NCBI RefSeq assembly: GCF_937903345.1
Contig: NZ_CALCZQ010000060.1
Location: 1-64,000 of the forward strand
Source of the DNA: an uncultured Emticicia sp.
GTDB taxonomy: Bacteria > Bacteroidota > Bacteroidia > Cytophagales > Spirosomataceae
DNA: 64,000 bases
Direction: 5' to 3'
The translations under genes and the position numbers were made by a program. Under the pieces are notes generated by a model. That model was not told the origin of the DNA, ran no database searches, and saw nothing but the letters and a program-made list of their open reading frames with translations. Below, one piece after another: positions 59,937 to 64,000 of the stretch. Every line of letters starts with the position of its first letter. Within the stretch, counting starts at the first letter, position 1.

Positions 59937-60191
59937 ATGATGAAAGAAAATCATTACTCAAAAATGACTTTGCACGAACTCAAAACACAAGCAAAAATAG
60001 TAAAAACCATGATGTCTATTTTTTCTGGAATACTTTTAGTTTTGGTATTTGCGGCAGTATTTTTAAGTTTCCGACAAGGCTTTTATGCAGTATCAATATT
60101 GTTTATTCCAGTAGCCTTATTTCCTATATTTTTTGGAATGCTCAATAATTTAAAAAACATGAAAAAGGAAATGAAGACAAAAGGAAACTAA
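59937..60191 (+). CDS. Small two-helix membrane protein
   Basis: 84 residues. Cytoplasmic N-terminus MTLHELKTQAKIVKTMM, then two membrane helices (about 26-46 and 50-70) and a basic tail. It resembles proteins annotated as redox-active disulfide protein 2 in Bacteroidota, although this one has no cysteine, so that name says nothing on function. A single gene. Confidence 0.7.
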   Translation: MMKENHYSKMTLHELKTQAKIVKTMMSIFSGILLVLVFAAVFLSFRQGFYAVSILFIPVALFPIFFGMLNNLKNMKKEMKTKGN

Positions 60192-60298
60192 TTTTCTGAA
60201 TAATTTTACTACAAATTTCCAACTTAGCGAGTAGTTTTTACACAATTTAAAATCAGAATCTTTATCTTATTTTTGTATAACTAATTTTAGAGATAAAA

Positions 60299-60664
60299 AT
60301 GGAAAAGAAAACGTACCAAAATATCGACCAATACATTGCTGATTATAGCGAAGAAGTTGGCGAAATTCTGAACCAAATTCGTAGCTGTATCAAAGAAGCC
60401 GCACCCAAAGCACAGGAAGTTATCAGCTATAATATGCCTGCTTTTAAACAAGGTAAAGTGCTGGTTTATTTTGCAGCCTTCAAAAATCACATTGGTTTTT
60501 ATGCTTTACCATCGGGAAATATGGCTTTCAAAGAATCATTATCAAAATATAAGGTTGGCAAAGGCTCAATTCAATTTCCGTTGAATGAACCGATGCCTTT
60601 TGAGTTAATCAAACAAATGGTGGCTTTTAGGGTAAAAGAAGTCGAAAACGGAGCAAAGAAATAA
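60299..60664 (+). CDS. DUF1801-family protein (YdhG-like)
   Basis: 121 residues with the DUF1801 pattern: IDQYIADYSEEVGEILNQIR, APKAQEVISYNMPAFKQGK, LVYFAAFKNHIGFYALPSG and SIQFPLNEPMPFELIKQMV. Fold is known, biochemical function is not. A single gene with its own upstream gap of 107 bases. Confidence 0.88.
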   Translation: MEKKTYQNIDQYIADYSEEVGEILNQIRSCIKEAAPKAQEVISYNMPAFKQGKVLVYFAAFKNHIGFYALPSGNMAFKESLSKYKVGKGSIQFPLNEPMPFELIKQMVAFRVKEVENGAKK

Positions 60665-60734
60665 TTTTGCCTTATTTTAAATCTTGTTTTAGATTTCTGA
60701 ATAGCTTTGTTATTCTAACACTATTCAATCGAAA

Positions 60735-61559
60735 ATGAAAAAAATTCTCTTTTTTAGCCTGATTCTCATCGGATTTTTATCTTTCAAACGCAAAGAAATC
60801 ACCTGGGTAGCTATCGGCGACTCGATTACGTATCTCAACGACCACCCCGAACAAACAGGCAACCGAGTAAAAAAAGGCTACATGACAATGGTTTCGGAAA
60901 AGCTTCCGTATATTAAATTTATCAATCAAGGTCATAATGGCTGGACTTCGGGCGGAATTGCCGAAAAAATCAATGAACTTGGTTTGGTTTCGGCTGATGT
61001 ATATTCTGTGTTTCTCGGCACGAACGATTGGTGGCGAGGGCGTCCACTTGGCAAACTCGAAGATTATCAGAATAATACTGGTAATAATACGGTTCATGGT
61101 TCATTCAGAATCATTATTGATAAACTGAAAAGCCTGAATCCGAATGCAAAAATTATTTTGATTACACCGCTACAACGTGGCGATTTTGTGTATATCACCA
61201 ACGCCAAAAATAATGCTTATGGCTCATATAAACCTAAAAACGAACAGAATTTGGCACAATTTGCCGAAGCGGTGGTCAATATTGCGAAATTTGAAAAAAT
61301 ACAAGTTATTGACCTTTTCAACAAAAGTGATATTACACAAAAAAACATGGTCAACTTCAAGCGATTAAAAGACCCAAGTACTGGGGAATACAAAAATTTC
61401 AAATATCCAGCTTACACTGATATACCGTTCAATCCCGACACCGACGAATACCCCTACCCTATTGAGTCAATCAATATGACTTATGACGGCCTGCATCCTG
61501 CCGAAAAGGGAAATGCTGTTATTGCCAAAATGCTTGTGAAGGTTATGAAAAAAATCTGA
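60735..61559 (+). CDS. Secreted SGNH/GDSL hydrolase
   Basis: 274 residues with signal peptide or short membrane anchor (MKKILFFSLILIGFLSF). The SGNH blocks are present: GDSITY (catalytic Ser), block II Gly in GHNGWTSGG, FLGTNDWWRG (Asn) and DGLHPAEKGN (Asp and His). Such esterases remove acetyl groups from sugars or lipids. In this carbohydrate-rich setting a sugar esterase is the more likely role. Confidence 0.88.
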   Translation: MKKILFFSLILIGFLSFKRKEITWVAIGDSITYLNDHPEQTGNRVKKGYMTMVSEKLPYIKFINQGHNGWTSGGIAEKINELGLVSADVYSVFLGTNDWWRGRPLGKLEDYQNNTGNNTVHGSFRIIIDKLKSLNPNAKIILITPLQRGDFVYITNAKNNAYGSYKPKNEQNLAQFAEAVVNIAKFEKIQVIDLFNKSDITQKNMVNFKRLKDPSTGEYKNFKYPAYTDIPFNPDTDEYPYPIESINMTYDGLHPAEKGNAVIAKMLVKVMKKI

Positions 61560-61564
61560 ATAAA

Positions 61565-61602
61565 AATAATGCTGCCTTCGACTTCGCTTAGGCAGCATTA
61601 TT
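61565..61602. terminator. Terminator with REP-like loop
   Basis: AATAATGCTGCC (61565-61576) and GGCAGCATTATT (61591-61602) form a perfect 12-bp stem. The loop TTCGACTTCGCTTA is like the loop of common Bacteroidota palindromic repeats. It separates convergent genes. Confidence 0.75.
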
Positions 61603-61672
61603 AGTTTCTTGGTAGGTTTCGACTTAGTTCAACCACACTTTTTATTTCGATGCCAGAAGTCAAAGGCCGAAA

Positions 61673-62740
61673 TCATTTTTTTATTTTCTCCCAAATTTCT
61701 TCCAACTCAACATTTTTCTTTCCAGAATGGTCTTTCGATTTTTTAGAGATATAATCAATACGCTCTTTGGTCAGTGGGTGAGAATTAAGGTAAGCAGGCA
61801 TTTTATCTACTCCGTATTTCTTTTCTTCTTCATGTAAGCGTTCCATGAGGTTTATCATGCCTTTGGGGTCTAGATTGTTATGATACATGATTTCAAGGCC
61901 TTCCAAATCGGCTTCTTTTTCCATATCTCTCGTAAAGCCCAACCCATAAATATTACTTGCTTGGCTTACTAAAAGATTGCCAATGGCATTCATATCTCCG
62001 ATAAGCACCGATACTACCATTGAGCCAGCCAAACCTCTTGCTAAACCTTTCAGCGAATGGCGTTCTTTAACGTGCGTTACTTCGTGTGAAAGCAAAGCTG
62101 CCAATTCTTCGGGGGTTTTCATTTTTGCCAAAATTGCATCAAAAACCACTATATTTCCCCCTGGAAGAGCAAACGCATTCACTTGCTTATCTTTTACAAC
62201 CGTAAATTTCAACGGATATTCAGTCTGAAAATCCATTTTTTTTGCAAATGCTTGTAACTCCTTGGTGCGTTCTTTATCAATTTCCATACCTCCTACAAAA
62301 CTATCGTAGAACTGTTTTCCGAGTTCCACTTCTGCTTCCATCGGAATTTGTGAAGCGGCATACTCAGCAATTTTGGGTAGAAGTAAAAAATAAACGCTTC
62401 CAGCAATAGAGACAAAAATAGCAATAGTAATTAACGCTCCCAGAACACCCGCACCAGCAAGCTCATTAGCAAACGCCCAAAAGCCTTCACGACGTTTAGG
62501 TAAATAATTTTCTAAAATCGAAAAAAGTGGTGAATCAATCGAAAATTCGAGATACTGATGCGGAAACTCACCATATTTTAGCATTGTTTTTCCTTTGCCA
62601 GTAAACGAACTATAATCAATCTGCATAATGGACCAAGCAACTTGCCCATTTTCATAGCTGATTGTCATGAAATTGCCCAAAATACTCACTTGAGCATCGT
62701 AAGGCTGGCTGGTTTTACCATCGTAGTATATTGCTTCCAT
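61673..62740 (-). CDS. M48-family zinc metalloprotease
   Basis: 355 residues. N-terminal small beta domain (YYDGKTSQPYDAQVSILG), one membrane helix (about 97-118), then the M48 peptidase domain with zinc motif LLSHEVTHVKERHS and downstream Glu in MEKEADLEGLEIMY. The C-terminus MPAYLNSHPLTKERIDYI is typical of BepA/LoiP-like proteases. Probably degrades misfolded envelope proteins. Encoded next to a DUF898 protein on the same strand, a pairing I recall from other genomes. Confidence 0.9.
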   Translation of the reverse strand: MEAIYYDGKTSQPYDAQVSILGNFMTISYENGQVAWSIMQIDYSSFTGKGKTMLKYGEFPHQYLEFSIDSPLFSILENYLPKRREGFWAFANELAGAGVLGALITIAIFVSIAGSVYFLLLPKIAEYAASQIPMEAEVELGKQFYDSFVGGMEIDKERTKELQAFAKKMDFQTEYPLKFTVVKDKQVNAFALPGGNIVVFDAILAKMKTPEELAALLSHEVTHVKERHSLKGLARGLAGSMVVSVLIGDMNAIGNLLVSQASNIYGLGFTRDMEKEADLEGLEIMYHNNLDPKGMINLMERLHEEEKKYGVDKMPAYLNSHPLTKERIDYISKKSKDHSGKKNVELEEIWEKIKK

Positions 62741-62846
62741 CAGTGAGAAGTTTTCAGTAAACAGTTATCTTTTTTATGAGTAATTCCTAAAATGGCATAG
62801 AAATATAAACACCAATTTACGACAGTTCGATTTGTCGGCTTGGTGA

Positions 62847-63998
62847 CTAAGCTAAATCGATATCTAACCAATCACCAACGTCTTCGCCAAAAGCATCACG
62901 GTAATTGCTTTCGGTTTGAGTGAGCGAATCGGGGTCAAATGAACCGTCAATCTCCAGACGCGGCATAATAAAATGCAAAGTCCGGATTTCGACAAAGGGA
63001 GTGGCAATTCCCAACGTAAACAATATTAAAAGCATATTTGTAATACTCAACCGCAAAAGGTCAAAAAACGACATGTGTAATTTTACTCCGTGCCATTGCT
63101 CATTTTGCCACAAAAATGTATTATCAGCATAAAACTGAAATATTTCACGCTGACGCATCAGGGCAATTGAACCGATAATTGCGATAAAAAATAGATAGGC
63201 AAAAATACCAAACAAAATAAAACTAATGGAAGGATTTAAACTTTGAATTCCAATTCTACTTAATTCGCTTCCTGAAACAACGCCAAACATTATAACCAAA
63301 ACTACACCAAAAATAACAGCAACAAATATAAGGATGATGTATTTGAGTTTAATCAAAAACAAATCGGCACCTTTTCCTACAAAATCAAATTCAACGCTTC
63401 CAAAACGAATATTCTTGGTTACGTACCTTCGTAAATCAACCTCAACCCAAGACCAATAAATACCAAGCGTAAATACTGAAATAAGGATACCAATAAAGAA
63501 TTTAGCAAAAAGCTCACCCAATTCGCCACGATAGCCAAAGAAAATTCCTCGCCAAGAACTCCTTGATAGACGATACTTGGCAGTTCCATGAATTGCTAAA
63601 GGATAAACTACAATCAAACCACCATAAAGTAGTAAAGTACCTAATATAATCTGTTCATTGGCTTTCGCAAACCAAAAACAACTATAAATAACCATAATAA
63701 TGACCAGCATTTTCAGATAGCCAATAAACATTTCTCTGCCAGTACCATGAAATTTAAAACGACTTCCCGCAAACTCGGTCTGTTGGTATAGGTAATCAAG
63801 TTTAGCTGCTTTTGCCCAAGGATAATAAAAATTAAAAGTTATAAGCTGGAAAATGGCATTAATAAGGCGAATAACAAAATATTTTGAACCCTCGCCATAA
63901 AATGATAAATTCCAAGGAGAATGATAAATCGGTTTTGTTGCAACAGGCCCAAATTTAGGTGGTTCAATTGGAGGTACTATTTCTTGAATACTTTCCGC
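62847..63998 (-). CDS. DUF898 (YjgN-like) multi-pass membrane protein, 5' end cut by window
   Basis: The open frame runs without a stop from 62847 to the window edge, at least 383 residues, so the true start is outside; an internal Met at 63731 is not the start. Visible repeats of the DUF898 layout: FYGEGSKYFVIRLINAIFQL then TEFAGSRFKFHGTGREMFIG, and FGYRGELGELFAKFF then ITLGI-like helix, then IRFGSVEFDFVGKGADLFLI, with about eight membrane helices. Function of the family is unknown. Precedes the M48 protease by 106 bases and is likely co-transcribed with it. Confidence 0.87.
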   Translation of the reverse strand, partial: AESIQEIVPPIEPPKFGPVATKPIYHSPWNLSFYGEGSKYFVIRLINAIFQLITFNFYYPWAKAAKLDYLYQQTEFAGSRFKFHGTGREMFIGYLKMLVIIMVIYSCFWFAKANEQIILGTLLLYGGLIVVYPLAIHGTAKYRLSRSSWRGIFFGYRGELGELFAKFFIGILISVFTLGIYWSWVEVDLRRYVTKNIRFGSVEFDFVGKGADLFLIKLKYIILIFVAVIFGVVLVIMFGVVSGSELSRIGIQSLNPSISFILFGIFAYLFFIAIIGSIALMRQREIFQFYADNTFLWQNEQWHGVKLHMSFFDLLRLSITNMLLILFTLGIATPFVEIRTLHFIMPRLEIDGSFDPDSLTQTESNYRDAFGEDVGDWLDIDLA

Positions 63999-64000
63999 AA

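Noticed and set aside
59937..60191. Redox-active disulfide protein
   Set aside because: The name attached to relatives implies cysteines, but this protein has none.

Overview
The window comes from an AT-rich chromosome of a Bacteroidota bacterium, most likely order Cytophagales (an Emticicia/Arcicella/Leadbetterella-like organism; this is inference from gene content). Supporting signs are an Oar-like TonB-dependent receptor, many lipoproteins and secreted glycoside hydrolases, twin-arginine-exported sugar enzymes, TAnnTTTG-type promoter boxes, near absence of Shine-Dalgarno sequences, and the Bacteroidota-typical dihydroorotase and two-MiaA arrangement. No rRNA, CRISPR array, prophage or intact insertion sequence is visible.

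Left part (1-8.4 kb): the end of a truncated gene, tRNA-Arg(CCU) with a strong terminator, then about 2 kb of decayed DNA holding relics of a DUF1398 gene and an AraC-type regulator. A GH99/71-like lipoprotein, a 3-methyladenine DNA glycosylase (tag) and a first miaA follow, with two more pseudogenes between them, then a DJ-1/PfpI protein and an XRE regulator on the minus strand.

8.5-12.8 kb is the most unusual segment: a compact bacteriocin-like locus. Two small tandem peptides with double-glycine leaders each carry one N-proximal and one C-proximal cysteine in the mature part. They are followed by small membrane proteins, a membrane-anchored thioredoxin-like protein and a C39 peptidase-containing ABC transporter. 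No membrane-fusion protein gene is present.

12.8-31.7 kb is mostly housekeeping mixed with polysaccharide-degrading genes: a second miaA, GH2, MscS, a MaoC-like hydratase, GH30 plus a CBM9-like protein, a CYTH protein, a PhoB/PhoR-like two-component pair, a pseudouridine synthase, greA with a terminator-rich leader, fmt, hemB, a Uma2 protein and pyrC. Two paralogous secreted proteins lie at 14.9 and 20.3 kb.

31.9-39.9 kb is a co-directional sugar-catabolic cluster: TIM-barrel isomerase, (alpha/alpha)-barrel glycosyl hydrolase, old-yellow-enzyme-type oxidoreductase, SDR, cytochrome c-sugar dehydrogenase fusion, and Gfo/Idh/MocA oxidoreductase. It looks like a pathway handling an oxidised or unsaturated sugar. 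A GMC oxidoreductase with its gluconate-2-dehydrogenase subunit-3 partner at 55.2-57.7 kb may serve related chemistry.

The right part holds hemE, rocD with a divergent Lrp/AsnC regulator and a palindromic operator candidate, a cysteine desulfurase, a DUF5662 protein, the TonB receptor, a Fic protein, ribBA, the UDP-xylose pathway pair (UDP-glucuronate decarboxylase and UDP-glucose dehydrogenase) around a four-helix-bundle pseudogene, a U32 peptidase (RlhA-like), small proteins, an SGNH hydrolase, an M48 protease and a DUF898 membrane protein cut by the window end. Short dispersed palindromic repeats occur in many intergenic gaps and appear to have been absorbed in frame into two genes.
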